From Balanoglossus misakiensis (Eukaryota > Hemichordata): a stretch of 64,000 nt of DNA. Where the stretch lies: the NCBI GenBank assembly GCA_040954595.2, contig CM082580.2, positions 2,976,001 through 3,040,000 of the forward strand. Direction: 5' to 3'. The notes below the pieces were generated by a model that did not search any database, had not been told where the DNA came from, and saw only the letters and a list, made by a program, of their open reading frames with translations. Numbering within the stretch: the first letter of the stretch is position 1; each line of letters begins with the position of its first letter. The position numbers and the translations under genes are program-made. Of this stretch, positions 14,301-27,486 are shown in pieces.

Positions 14301-14694
14301 TAATCTTTCAGATATTCCTTATATAGCCCACAGCCCAAATAAAATATTACATGTACTGAAATCTAATAAATGACTCTTATCACAAATTCACAGAAAAGAC
14401 ATTTTTTATTTTTTCATGAGTTATGCTATGAACAAAATAATATGGTGACAAAGGTACTTATGAACTTAAACATTTTAATAAACTACAACTTTAATATAAT
14501 TTAAACTGAAATATAATGTTTGTTTGATTATGATAAATGATAAGAATTATTCAACACTTGCATGGAATGCAATAAAAAAACCCACTACCATCTGTTCTGC
14601 AAATTTCTAATAGACATGACCATCTTCTATTTCTCCTATTTTCAATATGAATTGCACTGTCAGTAATCCAGTGATTTGTTAACCATAGTAACTA

Positions 14695-14888
14695 CTGTAA
14701 AACACTTTATTTTCGCGAGCAATAAATTTTCGGAAAATACGCGAGAGCCAAAATAACGTGAAAATAAAAAGTTGCATAATTTTTTTTTGAAGACAACGAT
14801 GCAGTGAATGAAATAAGAGAACGCGAAAAATTAATACTCGCGAAACAGTGACCTCTCTCTATATCGCGAAAATAAAAGTGTTTTACAG
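14695..14888. mobile_element. TA-flanked MITE with CTGTAAAACAC termini
   Basis: A 194-bp element flanked by TA. The left end reads CTGTAAAACACTTTATTTTC and the right end is its inverse (AAAATAAAAGTGTTTTACAG). A second copy lies at 59286-59443 inside an SF3B1 intron, which shows it is dispersed. The TA target sites suggest a mariner-type MITE. Confidence 0.8.
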
Positions 14889-15038
14889 TATGCTTTCACG
14901 ATGTACATGACACTTCCTATCCAAATGAATGATATGCGTGTAGCGATCTTGCTATGGTCATCAGTAGCGGCAGAGTGTAGACTGACCCAGCTGTGGTATT
15001 TACACCAATGGGTGTGAGTGTAACCCACTGCATGTTAA

Positions 15039-15304
15039 AGGGCAAGTTCAGTCCAGCTGATTTCTACATACTTTGGTAGCTTTGAGGTCACTTTTTCAGA
15101 AGAAAAAACAATATGCCCAGCCTGGCATGCAGTGACACCAATTGGAAAATGGCATCGCCCACACCAATTTGGGAGGAAGTTAGAACCGGCGCCTTTATCC
15201 CATGATTGCACAACTTTTACATAGCTAAAATGTTGTTGTTTTTCTGAAAAAGTGACCTCAGAGCTACCAAATTATGTAGAAATCAGCTGGACTAAACTTC
15301 CCAT
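15039..15304. mobile_element. TTAA-flanked foldback MITE
   Basis: Flanked by TTAA at 15035-15038 and 15305-15308. The arms of about 65 bp are inverted repeats containing CAGCTGATTTCTACATA, TTTGGTAGCTTTGAGGTCAC and their inverses. The same arm sequence appears in the larger element at 44051-44659 in CREG copy 3, so both belong to one family. Confidence 0.78.
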
Positions 15305-16069
15305 TTAAGATACTGCTGACCACAAATTTAAACTGGGAAATTTTTGCGATATCAAAACTGTTATGCAACGATTAATTTTCGCGTTCTCATATTTTACTAC
15401 AGTGTTTTCTAAAAAAAAAAACATTTTACGCAACATTTTATTTTCACGTTTTGGCTCTTGCAAAGTTTGCGAAAATTTAATGTTCGCAAAAATTTCCCAG
15501 TATTATTATGTGCAATGCCTGTGAAAGCTCAGGGAAAAGTTCTGATGATTAAACCATACAGTGTTTTCTGGATTGTTTTACATGGAATGTTGCATGCATT
15601 CTCACATGACAGCTGGAACTGGCCATGTTAGGTGGTGGTGATGCTCTTTTAAACTCACTTTAATGAGCAACAATTTCTACCAAACACAAATAATCCAAAT
15701 AATCTATAAGATGGTTATTCTAGTCTATAAAACAACTGTAATACCTATGCTAGATGTCTAGTTAAGAAAACAAAGAGTTTCTAACTTATCATGAGGTATT
15801 TCTTTTTCAACAAAAAAAAACTTTACCTAATTCTCACAGTTGAGGTTGTATTCCTTCTATTTCCTTTGTACAAATATTTTTTAAAATAATTACTCTAAAA
15901 GATATACTTAAATCCATAGGCAGATTGAAAGAAAACCAAGAATGTAAATGAGCTCACAAGGGCAGCTTCCAGGGGACTTTTTGGGACGTTGACAATTGAC
16001 CCTTTCCCCTTTTAGGTCTCTATATTTGACACACATGTCATACTCATTTGCTGTATAATGGTATTTTAA

Positions 16070-16409
16070 AGGGACAAACTCTCTTTTGCTTTTCCATTAA
16101 TTATGTTTGATACAAGACACTGTTTTATATTATTCTTCATGTGGCTATATAGTGAATCAACGTTCGACCACACACAACTTCCATCCCACTTATAGACATG
16201 AGAGTGAAAAAACTCGCCAAAATGAATAATCGTCTCCACCTTTTATTCATTTTGGCGAGATTTTTACTCTCATATCTTACAAACGGGATGGAAGTTGTGT
16301 GTGGTTGAACGTTGATTCACTATATATCCACATGTAGAATAACATAAATGGTGTCTTGTATCAAAAATAAATAATAGAAAAAGGGCAGCGAGAGAGAGAC
16401 TTTGTCCCT
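16070..16409. mobile_element. TTAA-flanked MITE, sister of 2971-3301
   Basis: A 340-bp element with TTAA on both sides, AGGGACAAACTCTC at the left end and GACTTTGTCCCT at the right. The inside is almost a full palindrome, with blocks such as TTCATTTTGGCGAG and AACTTCCATCCC and their inverses. It is clearly related to 2971-3301. Confidence 0.8.
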
Positions 16410-17704
16410 TTAAGATGTCACAGTACCATAACTGTATTCAATAGTGTCTTATTTGTGACAAAGCCACAGAAAAGTAACTTGCAGTACTTTTCAATATTAA
16501 ATGTTTGATAATCAGTGTTACTGTCAATGACTGAGATCACAAATTTCACTCATTCCAAGGTTCAAAATTGTAATCAATATGACTGGTATGTATCAATATT
16601 TGGTCATCTTCTCGCGCAAATAACATTAGCTGCTAACACAGTCAATCACACAAAGATTTGTAACCTTCCATCAACACTTAGATATTTTGAACAGTCACCA
16701 GAAAAGCACCATTTTGTCTAAATTCAATGGGACAAGACGCATCTGAACAGACATGTCAAGCCAATAAAAAAGACCCCCAAATCACAGAAAACTGCAATCA
16801 ACAAAGAACAAACGTATTCACATAGGTTCTACCTACAGTTAACCATTTTCAAAACCATCCGAGTGGTATTTCATTAATTTTCATGTTTGCCCTTTTCTGT
16901 ATGTTCCAACTTTATTTGCTTGGTTTTGATGTTAGCACGCTAATTTGAATATTATCCAATCCACAACCAATGTTGGATCTTCATACCAATACTAAATTTA
17001 TAAATTCATGTAAAATAGTTCTCAAGTATTTTTTGCAGTAGGCAGATTGACACACACATACATACCTACATACACAGACACAGACACACACACCTACATA
17101 CAGACAGACAGACATCAATGGAGGCTGACCATTCACATAAGCTCGCAAATCTTTGCAAGCCAAAGTATTTATTTCAGGCAGGGGAGCCTTCCTGAAAATG
17201 ACTAGCTAGGGAGCCTTTAAGCCAGGCCAGGTTGTATGGATAAGATGATGAAGCCACCACCCTTACATACCATAATCACTTTAAGTGTCTGACTGCTGCA
17301 AATGTTTGGCCACCTATTTTTTGAAGGGGTGAGGGGGAGGGGAGAGAACCATTTTTCACCTCCATAATCTGATATTATTTATTCCCAGTAGGTCACTTGC
17401 AAATGCATACAAGCAATGCAGTGGTAAAACCCCCCATTAAACTGTGGTTGATGAAGATAGCTGATATGCATCTAACAATGATAGCTTGAATTATTAAATA
17501 TGGCGCTTTTTAGCAAGTGATTATAACAGATATAATAAAAATATCATTTTTAGAGAAATCCTTCCATACTCAACCAATGACATCTTGCCAGTGATACAAA
17601 CAAGGTTGATACTATGCAAAATTATGCATAAAATTCATTTAATTCTTGTTGATTTCTTAGAGTGATTATGATACACATCGGATGGGAACTGAAAAGCATC
17701 TCTA

Positions 17705-17710
17705 TTTATT
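17705..17710 (-). terminator. Candidate RAB18 polyadenylation signal
   Basis: AATAAA on the minus strand, about 230 nt after the RAB18 stop codon. Position and motif fit, but there is no transcript evidence. Confidence 0.35.
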
Positions 17711-17941
17711 TGGGGCATGGAATTGTCACCCTGTGTTTGGAAGCACGAAGCAATTAAATACCCTCCACTTTGGGAACGTCACCACTGACAATTGTCTTAA
17801 TCAGTTACAACACTTCAATGACCAGATTCCCAAGCATCTGCAGTGAGAGCATGATTGCATATATTGACAAATGCATTGATTGAAGTTCTGTGATACGAAG
17901 CCATCTTGTTGCAATGCAGTGACTGAGCATTAAAAGAAAGA

Positions 17942-20900
17942 CTACGTCAAGGAACAATATCCACCACAGCTACCACCTGGCTGGTTCATTTTCTCTCCCA
18001 ATGACATGCCTCGACTGTCACTATCCCATAGTCCAGGTGTCTGAATGATCTGATAAATAAAACATAGAAAAATCAATTATTATAGATATACCCACTATGT
18101 TTATTACACATGGGTACATGTTCACCTGTTCGTCTTTTCCAAATTTGGCGACACTATACGCCTTTTTTCAACAAGAGGGCGCCCTTCCGAAACCTGGCAT
18201 TATCTTCAAGCAGACGATGCAAAAACGAGGCCAGTAGGTCACAGAGTACTGCTCAAGCTCGTCTAGTTTGTTCTATATATGATACAATTTGCGTGTAAAA
18301 ATTACCTTATGTAATACAATGTGGCTGTCGAACGTTGGCCCTAACTATAGCGACAATACACAAGATGATAACGTTTTTACTCTGTGACTTCTCGGCCTTG
18401 TCTTGGAAGGGTGCCCTCTTTATGAAAACAGTGTATACCGTACGAGTAATACTATTTCCATGTTTACACAATCACCACTTGGATTACATAATGGATAAGA
18501 GATGCAGTCACGACAGACTCGCCAGCAAAGAATTCTTAGACTGCAACATCCAGTCCTAACCTTCAATTCTTCCATAATGACATAATCCCCAAAATGAGGT
18601 TTTTGCCTAAAAAATGTACCAATTTTGTGATTTGGACTATTAAAGGCAACCACATCACAGTAAAGTTATGGAAACTCTATGGTTTGTGGGAGTTTCCACA
18701 CTATCTTCTCTGAAATTGACTGATCATAACTACAGTCAAATAATGATTGCCTTGTGGTAACTATCTGCACAATGCATATATTCCAGCATCCATGTGATCA
18801 AATCCTCACCTTTTCCACTAGTTCTTCAAATGCAACCTGTACACCTTCTTTAGTTTTTGCGCTGGCTTCAATAAAAAGCATTGCATGCTTTCTGGCAAAT
18901 TTCAGACCAGTCTCTCTGTCTACTTCTCTTTTTTCCTGTATTAACATAAGCAATAAAATCATAAAAGTACATAATATGGGGAAATATTATGACACATTTT
19001 GTTAGAGTGTGCAAATTAATATATATATATATATATACTTTCTTGGGGTGTGCTGTGCCTTTGAACAATTTAAAGCGGATACTAGCACTTTATAAATCTT
19101 CACAATTGATTGATTGATTGATTGAGTGAGTGAATTTATTGATATGCTTTGAAATCAGAAAAGGAAAAAAATAGCATCAAAGACACTGCTCATATTTGAT
19201 CAAAATACACGAAACCAAGAATTGGAACGAGTACAAACAAAACCATGTGCATGAATGGGGAATAGAAATCTGTATGCCCTCATCCACACATTGTTTGTAC
19301 CTCTATCACATGACACACAAACCAGGTATCTCCCTGAGACTACATCCACAGGGACTAAATATTAAGCTTTTCAAAATTAGAGAGATGGTTTATCAAAATG
19401 AGACTAAAACAAACTACTAGGGCTAACCATGTCTATTTTGTTGCCAACCAGCATCTTGACAATGTCTGCCTTGGTTGTGAAAGTATCAAGTTCGTTTAAC
19501 CATGTGTCCAGTTTTGTAAATGACTGTCTGTTGCTGACATCATACACTGCAAGAAAAAATGAAATCATTATTAAAACTGAAAAGTGACATCAGGAAGAAT
19601 AGTTGTTGTACATCATGTAATTGACAATAACAACAAGATTGAGTCTGACATCATATTTATTAGCAATTTATAGGCAAAATTATATGAGGTTACGGTTATC
19701 CTAGTCTGGTCCCCCGCCCCATGTAACAGACAATATTCAACATTATTTTGTACGATGAGTCAGAGTGCACAAATTCAATAGAATGGTTGACTTTTCCAGA
19801 GTTTAAACTCAAAATGGGAAAACTCATACCAACAAAATGCCAGGATGTAAAAGGTCACATAGGGATCATGAAAGAGCCAAAATGTGACATCACGATAGTC
19901 TGTGTTCCAGGACACACTGTCAGGATGGGATACATAATTATAAGTAGATGAAGCCACGCAGGGCTAGCCATGGCCATGCCTTCATAGCTGGATTAGCGAT
20001 GTATACAGGAAAGAATTGTTTAGAGCTATGATCAACTCGTTTATATTGCATTAAATCTCAGAGTTTGATTTTAACTCTGGGTAAGAGTCTGTTCAACATA
20101 GTTTCTCATATGTAGCTGAGGTTATAGGTTCTCACATCATTTTGCGACGGCCACTCATCACAACAAATTAAAGCCGCAAATTGATCTGTCAAGGTACCAC
20201 GTGAGGATATTTAGTGCATTATCTGGTTTCAGATAAAGATAAACTAGCCTACCTAGTATAACACCTTGTGCTCCTCTGTAATAGCTTGGAGTTAATGTTC
20301 TAAATCTCTCTTGTCCAGCAGTATCCTAGAACAGTGAAAACAGATGTCATCAACAATCAATGTGCAATGCAACAAACCATGATTTTTGGGAAACTTGCAC
20401 CTTGTAAAATATGTTATCGTTTTTTTATCCCATACATTTGGAGGTAACTTCTTGCACTATGAAGCAATTTCTCTGCATCGGTGGTACTTTACATTTTCTG
20501 TGAAAAGTTGTCTGGTTAAAATCAGATGTAGAGTTGGTTCAGTCTTTAGATTTGCAGGTTCATTCTTTGCTGCCTTAGAAGAGAACAGCAAAGAACCTGC
20601 AAATGTAAAGATTGAGCCAATCATCTGATTTTAATTATCTTGCTTGGAGAGTACACTGGTAATGCCCTATATCAAAGATTCCAGGCATAGCATGTAATGT
20701 TCAATCAGAGAGAAATAAAGAAATCCAGCAAACTCTGTAACTGGCCAAACATGACAGTGTATATGACTTACCCATATGGCTAATTTGGCTTTGTTTCCAT
20801 CTACTGTAAGTGTTTTCACTTTGAAGTCAACACCTGACAATAAAACATACAGTTGTAATATAAATATACTTGCAATCTGTGCCGTTTGAAAGTTATTTTC

Positions 20901-22101
20901 ACAAGTGATGATGTGCATCCCGCGGTCATACTTTCGTGAGCGTAGCAAGTGAAAGTACAGCAGAATACTCTGCATCACAAGATTGCATCGGTAATATTTG
21001 AGAACACAGGTGATAGCAAGAGATTTTCATTATTTTAGAGGTTCCCAAACATACTGACAACTTAATGTTTTGTTATTCTGACAAAAGTTAGGAAGGATAA
21101 TACAATGATGTGCCAGAATGGTGAAAAATCCCCACATTTTGGCGATCATAACTTATCATGTAAAAATGATTTTGATTAGATCATTGGAATGCAGTGACAT
21201 ACCTATTGTTGCTGGTTGTTCTGGATCAAATGTGTCATCAGTGAATCTAAGAAGTAAACTGAAACACCAAATACAAAATGTAGGTAATTAATTAACACAT
21301 CTTAGCAGATAAAGCAGAGATTTATCAACACACTAGTGTCTGTACCTGCGTAATTCTAACTGTGAAAGGCCATCCTTTGAATACAAATTACTATCATATT
21401 AAACATGCAACTATCCATCCAAGAAGATGGTAGATTCATGCTTGTATCAAACCAAAGATTTGACAACTTGTGGTCTCACTGATACCAGTCACATGAAGTT
21501 CTGTACTGTAGGTTTGGGGATTCAAGATGACACAGTCACAGGGGTCATGTTGGTTCATAGCTACAACTTCCGAAGTAACCCTGAATGATATCATGTTGGA
21601 ATGATTGTTCCTCAGTTCTAATTTATAGTTCACAGCTGAACTCCCAAAAGCTGTGGGCTACATAAATTGCAGTAGAATCAATCATCATCATCCCCAGTCT
21701 GTGCTGCAGTTTCGTAGCCCCACAACTCCCCTTGACGATTTTTGTGTTGGACAGGGAGGTGGGTAGCTACAGTTCAATACTGTAGCTCCAGGTTTTGTCT
21801 TGGTTTGTGTGTTAGACGGCAAAACAACAAACCAAGGCAAAACCTCGAGCTACTTAACTGAAGCTAGGCGGTGGGGTACAACACAAATATTGTTGTGGGG
21901 CTACGAAACTGCAGCAACCCCGGTCCTAGCTGCAGTTCAGACAAACTAGAGAGCCAACTGTACTGAACTGCAGCTAACCTGGTCCCAGTAATGCTTGTTA
22001 AAGCAGTGGAACATATGTGTGTTTCCATACCTCGATTTCCCGACACCACTTTCTCCAATGATTAGAATTTTCAATGTAGTCAACACTTCATCTTCATTCA
22101 T
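17942..22101 (-). CDS. RAB18: RAB18 small GTPase, complete, seven exons
   Basis: Exons in gene order: 22101-22031, 21258-21203, 20833-20772, 20325-20253, 19546-19428, 18935-18810 and 18049-17942 (TAG). All junctions are GT-AG and in phase, giving 204 residues (human 206). The start [19 protein letters not shown] aligns with human [18 protein letters not shown]. Visible motifs are the P-loop GESGVGKS (residues 16-23), ATIGVDF (switch I), DTAGQERF (switch II), NKID (guanine specificity) and EASAK. The tail has the RAB18-like GGYCS followed by L-T, a single prenylatable cysteine in a CaaX-like end where human has CSVL. RAB18 acts on ER and lipid-droplet membranes. The gene is divergent from SPC25 and convergent with the ZC3H gene. 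Confidence 0.97.
20520..20630. mobile_element. 111-bp hairpin flanked by TTAA in a RAB18 intron
   Basis: A long inverted repeat, with TTTGCAGGTTCATTCTTTGC paired to GCAAAGAACCTGCAAA and outer arms AATCAGATG / CATCTGATT. TTAA lies at 20516-20519 and 20631-20634. It is most simply a very short TTAA MITE. The folded form also resembles a miRNA precursor, but there is no evidence for processing. Confidence 0.65.
21702..21916. repeat. Nested inverted repeat in RAB18 intron 1
   Basis: The outer arms are TGCTGCAGTTTCGTAGCCCC at 21702 and its inverse ending at 21916. An inner pair GGTTTTGTCTTGGTTTGT / ACAAACCAAGGCAAAACC folds within it. The outer sequence resembles the foldback at 29590-29672 (TTGCTGCAGTTT...), so this is probably another member of the same MITE group. 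Confidence 0.65.
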
Positions 22102-23847
22102 ATTGTCCGAATATCTTTCTCTTAAAATGTATTTTCGTGGTAGCAGCTCACCAGCCCGGAAGCGTTCTGGAGTTTAGGTCTCTAAATTAGCGAATCAAAA
22201 TAGGGATGTCGTCATCTGCAATGAGTCAACGTCAACGGCCGCGCGTATGCCTTTAGTATTCGTCCTAGCAATACGGTAACACAGATCACTTCTCATGTAA
22301 CGGTCACCACTTCTTAAAAGGTGAATATTTTGGTAGTACTCCTGCGATTATCTAGTATATTTACGCTTCCTGTCTCAGATGAGGAGAACACTTATTTCGG
22401 TTGTGCTCTATGTTAAATACGTCACAACAATTGCGTATCACATGACACGTAGTACAACATCACAGTTTTGGATTGGCTGATGTTAATTTTCGCACCCGCC
22501 ATAGTTTGAACGATGTTCTACTTCTTCGCCACGTAGGAATTTCGTAAATTGAACACGCGTCCGTTTGCTAGTTTTGGGAAAAGTGGAAATTGTCAGGTGA
22601 GCAACCAAGCAACTTCTCTTTGAGTGTACTGACCGTCGATTCAGTTCGCCCATTTCAAGATTGCCGTTGCCAAGAACCACCGCTGCACAGGCGTCCCTAT
22701 TATTCATGCTAATTTGCATGTCGATCGCAGGGAAACCGCTATATTATCCGCACAGTATTACATTTATACATGTCAAGGTTTGCTACCGCCAAGTTTCGAA
22801 CAAATAAACAGCGCGGAATTGTCATTTTTGGTTTTGAAGTTTCTGTGACGATAATTGTCATCAGGACTTGCATTTTACACCAAAAATTATGTGCTTGGCA
22901 CAACAACACAGTGTACAAGCATAAGCCATAAGCATTGTTGTAAATTTATGGTAATCTATTATAAACTTAAACTTGTGTCAAGCACAGATCTAACGTCAAG
23001 CAACCCAAATATGTTTTATCAGTATGAATTTACCATGTCAATAGAACAGCTTCTTTCACCGAAGCGACGCGACGCTTACAATATAAGTTTACATTCAGTA
23101 AATGGCAAAAGGGTCGGGGGGGGGGGGGGGGGGGGGTAACAGGATATATTGGCACATTTCCCATTTTGCAGCCATTTTGCATTATCTTGATGTTTAAAGA
23201 TGCAGTACGACAATCAACATCTTGATTAACGTTGCGAAAAAATCTTACGTGTAAGTTTCTCAGTTGAAATACCCAGTGCATACATAGATCTGGCCCTCGA
23301 AGGGTCAGGATCAGCTCTGAGAACATCACTGTGAACTGTTGTACAGTTGTAACATGTTCGTGCAGTGTAAATAATGCAATCAAGTGCAGCTGTAGTAAGT
23401 TTCCAAATCTGGCAAGTTCTCATATCATTTGATTGTCACAGGTGAATGGAACAGTAAGTTAGAAAGTTGACTACATTTGAAAAAATATAATGTTGCAAAT
23501 TTCCCATCTTATAATTGTTTTCTTGTAAAATCCATAATTTTCTGCTGATTTCATTATGCAAAGGAATTTGTTTGCTGGAAGTTCAACCATTATTTATTGC
23601 ACTGGGTTTTAAAGCGTCAAAATGTTTATGACCTACAGATATGTAGATGCAACAGCCATTAAACCTGAAATGATGTAATTTGTTTACTTAAGTAGCCAAA
23701 TCACCTTTGCCAGCTCTCAGTCACCAAATTCTGGGTTTTGACATTTAGAAATCCAGCATTGCAAACATCCATATAGTTTTTAGCATTTCACGAACTTTTT
23801 TATTTTCTATTAAAGGTGACATCTGAATTTCAACATCTGTCAAGACA
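22102..23847. promoter_or_regulatory. Shared upstream region of RAB18 and SPC25
   Basis: About 1.7 kb separates the divergent start codons. Around 22200-22720 the DNA is CpG-richer than its surroundings, as expected of a promoter. A possible SPC25 leader exon ends at the donor CAG|GTGAGC near 22596, and an acceptor (AAAG) near 23815 could open the SPC25 first coding exon. A poly-G run lies at about 23117-23136. Promoter function is inferred from position and composition. Confidence 0.4.
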
Positions 23848-26800
23848 ATGCTGAAAGCAGAAGCACAAACTGAACTGCAGAGGTTGCAAGGTACCCTTGA
23901 TCAAGTCAAAGATAAACTTCTCAACAAATGGACTGGTGACTCTTTAGATACATACTTGGAAGATGTCACTAAAAGTCAACAGGAAGTGCTGAAAACCGGA
24001 CAAGGTTAGAATTTTTCGTTAATTAATTTACAGCACACTTTAGTTTCAGCTGCAGGTGATTTATTAGAAACCGTTAAAATAAAAGTTTCCAAAGACTCTT
24101 AAAATTAAAAATGTTTCTGTTTTGAATACATTGACTTTTAAAGTGAACAAAGCCAACATCTTCTGTGCATGTAACAAATTACTAACATTGAAACAGAAAA
24201 GTTGTCTGGTGAGCTCATGAATTTCAGATTTGTCATCATGAGAATGGCTTACTTACATTTGGCTGTATACCTCACTATTAATCACCTTTGCATGTCACAT
24301 ACATGTAGACTCCTAGCACCAACAAGGGTATTTGTTTTACATCTGGCACAAGTCCAATATGAATTGGCAATAAACATTACAAACTAGCAAGTATCTGAAC
24401 TGGAGTGAAAACAATAGAATTTGAAGGCAAATTGAATTTGCTTTCTCTGAGTCTGACCAAGATATGAATTTTCATGTTGGCTGTATAATAGAATTCATCC
24501 CATAGTACCGGTTCTGAATAAGTTGAGTTAATTAATAGAACTTTTCTAGCAAAGACAGTCGATTTGGCTTACATCCAAATCAATGAGTCTGGACAGGTTT
24601 AGTGTGCTCAGCATTGATGGAAATTTGATTTCTGTTATGCCGTTGCTAGGTTAATTCAGTGTACAAAATCTATGAATTTAATAACAAATGTCGCAATTTA
24701 CCAGTCGTGTCTAAACATGTAATGTGTTGATACGACAGTTGTGGGTACACATGATCTACAGTGACACAACTTTATTGTATAACTCTGCACGTGTACCACA
24801 GTCTATATAGGCATTATACCAACATAAACTATAATATTTGTGAATTTAAGTGAATTATTTTAACAAGTGTTTGGTAACTAGATCCTTCTGACTGTTTGAT
24901 GAGAACGTATGATGTAGGTTTAAATGTGAATTGGATTAATAATGTAAATTGTTGTATGTTTTAGAAAATATTTTTTGTACACATAATTATAGTACCGTAC
25001 ATTTTTACTAATACATAGGCATACCCTCATCTGTACTGTGATAGTATTATTTTATGTACAGTTTCAAATGCCATTATGATTATGGCATTTGCCATAAAAG
25101 CCACCAGAATAATTTGGCTGCTTTTCCCACTCTGCAGAGAAAATGGAAGCTTTGGGTGATGTTTACACAGCATTGCAGGAACAAGCAAAGAGTAATAAAG
25201 AAAGTAAGTGTATACAATTCAATTCTATTGTCTGATGACCTCCAGGTATCTCTTTCATTGGTGATCTTGTGAGTGACAGTGACCATGGAAACCGCTCTGA
25301 CAAGAATAAAAATCTGATCACACTTTTACTCGCCATTTTACAGTGCTCCAAGGAAAGATTGACAATTTGAATTTGATTAAGAAGAACTTGGAAGAGATGA
25401 GAGCTGAAACACAAAAACTGATGATTGACACAGAAGATAAACAGATCCAGCTGAAAACTCAAGTCCAAAAAAATCACAGTGAAAAAGAATGTAAGCATGT
25501 ATTTTTAGTCATATTAAATTTTCATCACTGTATTAGTCGGACCACTGAATTTTGTTTTAATAATCATTTTTTTTTGATCTCCATTGCTTGGCCCAGTGTG
25601 TAATAAACCATGGATTTTGTCCCTCCATATCACCCACAAAATGTGGCACACAGACTACCACAGGGTTCTATGGAAAAGAGACACAGAATAAGTCACATGA
25701 TAGCAGTACAATGTGAGTTTGCACATACACAGGATTATGCATATTTCTATGGCCGTTTCACTCACATGGGTTTGTTTGTGCTGGTATTCATCTATTCGCC
25801 CAGACCTGTTTTAACACAAAACGTTGTATATTGAAGTTTCCCTCAAACCATTGCTACAAATTACCCCACACAGATAACTGGTCCTGTACTGTACTATCAG
25901 TATCATTCAATGCAATTTTTATTGCTGCTTTGGAACGCTTTTCTTAATAGAAATTATCACTGAAATGTTCAATGGGCCCTTCATATCTACTGCTGTAACA
26001 CCATGCCACATCAGGTACTTGCACACTGGTACAAAATGTAATTCATTACACCATTACTTTTTTTTTTTCATCAAACACGATGAAATCTGCAACTCATTTC
26101 TTTATGTATTTAAAAATTTAGAGCTTTTATTCTCTGCCTCCTCAGAAACTTGAAGGTCGATCTTGTTGATCAGAATAGTACACCTATGCCCTATGGTACT
26201 CCTTATTCTCACGACCCTCCAAAATGTATTCTATTTGTTCAACCAGCCTAGAACACGTAATTTTTTTATTCCGTCATTTTGATTAATATTGTAATCATTT
26301 TTTTCTGTCTACTAAAGAAGTGAATATGGTATTTATGAATGTCACTGTGTTTGCATTGGATGTGTAACTAATGTTGCCTTTACAATGACACAGTACTGGA
26401 AATGCAGCAGAAGGTAACCAATACAAGACTAGATGAACTTGAGAAATCTGCCGAGTATTTCACAGATAGGATGTCTATGGATTTCAGGAAACAAGATGGT
26501 GAGAATTTGTAGCATTTATAATTGCCGCCAATTTTGTTTCTCTTTGCAAATATCCTCATTGGTAATGTTTGATGTGAATACTTATTGACACAATTGTTTG
26601 TTTTGGCAATTTGGGAGAGTCTTATCTGTTGGTAAAGACATCTGATCAGGAAATAATCATGAATGCATAATCAGAAGCATCAGTATAGTCACAGAATTTG
26701 TCCAAATAAGAATTTGTCCAGAACAAACAGAGTTACATTGGTAAAACGTGTGGTACTAGTCTACACTAGCAAAAATGTACATTTTGGATTTTGTGGTCAG

Positions 26801-27486
26801 ATTGGTTTTCGGTAAATACATATATGAATGTGTGAGAAGCATGGCTTAGGACATGTTAACATTAGGAATTTCTTGAAAAGTATAAAAGTATCAAAATCAG
26901 TGAATTTTGGTGATGTCTTGGTTACATTGCATGTTTGTTGTACATCAGTGAGTCATGTATGTGTTGTGTAGCAAACATTAACCCTATAAATGGAAAAATT
27001 ATCTTCCAAGTCATAAACGCTGCACTGAATCGTAGGGATATTAAACATGCATATTATTTTTACTGCAGGTGAAAAAATCCAAGTTGTATTCACAAACATT
27101 GACCCTGATAACCCAACTAAGGAATATTTCTTTACAATCAAGGTTGACAAAAATTATGAAGGTTGGTATTGCTTCATTTTGATACCATAAGCCCCCTTCA
27201 ATATGCGGGCATTTTTTTCCCCATTTTTTGGTCAAAAACTCCCCCTTACTGAAAAAGTAGCGTGTATAAAAATCATGAAAATGACAATATTCTAATTTGT
27301 GAGTAGTCATCTATCCTATGTTTGTATTTGATATGATATATGCTATTTTTTTTTCATTTTGCAGTGGTTGACTGTCAACCTACAGTGGATGGTTTGGATG
27401 CAATGGTGGAGAAACTGAACAAGACCAATCATTTTTCCCTGTTTGTCATCAATATCAGACGAAAGTTTAGAGAAATGGTCATATAG
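23848..27486 (+). CDS. SPC25: SPC25 kinetochore protein, complete, six exons
   Basis: Exons 23848-24004, 25138-25203, 25344-25490, 26394-26498, 27069-27161 and 27365-27486 (TAG) join in frame by GT-AG splicing to give 229 residues (human 224). The middle is rich in charged coiled-coil sequence (NLNLIKKNLEEMRAETQKL). The C-terminal globular part starts GEKIQVVFTNIDPDNPTKEY, matching human [20 protein letters not shown], and continues with LNKTNHFSLFVINIRRKF, matching human VRKTNNFSAFLANVRKAF. SPC25 pairs with SPC24 in the NDC80 complex that links kinetochores to spindle microtubules. The ATG was chosen because it opens the first frame-compatible exon. The N-terminal half is weakly conserved, so that part rests on splice phase. 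Confidence 0.93.

Larger units (their letters stand above)
11400..17941. other. ZC3H 3' UTR and intergenic DNA between convergent genes
   Basis: No coding exons were recognised. AATAAA sequences on the plus strand at 13066-13071 and 14000-14005 are candidate ZC3H polyadenylation signals; the second would give a 3' UTR of about 2.6 kb. Three MITEs lie at 14695-14888, 15039-15304 and 16070-16409. A weaker relative of the first, with TTTTCGCG and TTTCACGTTTTGGCTC blocks, lies at about 15370-15490. Confidence 0.6.

Noticed and set aside
17040-17120. CA-rich and CATA-rich stretch that might be a regulatory repeat
   Set aside because: It looks like an ordinary imperfect microsatellite.
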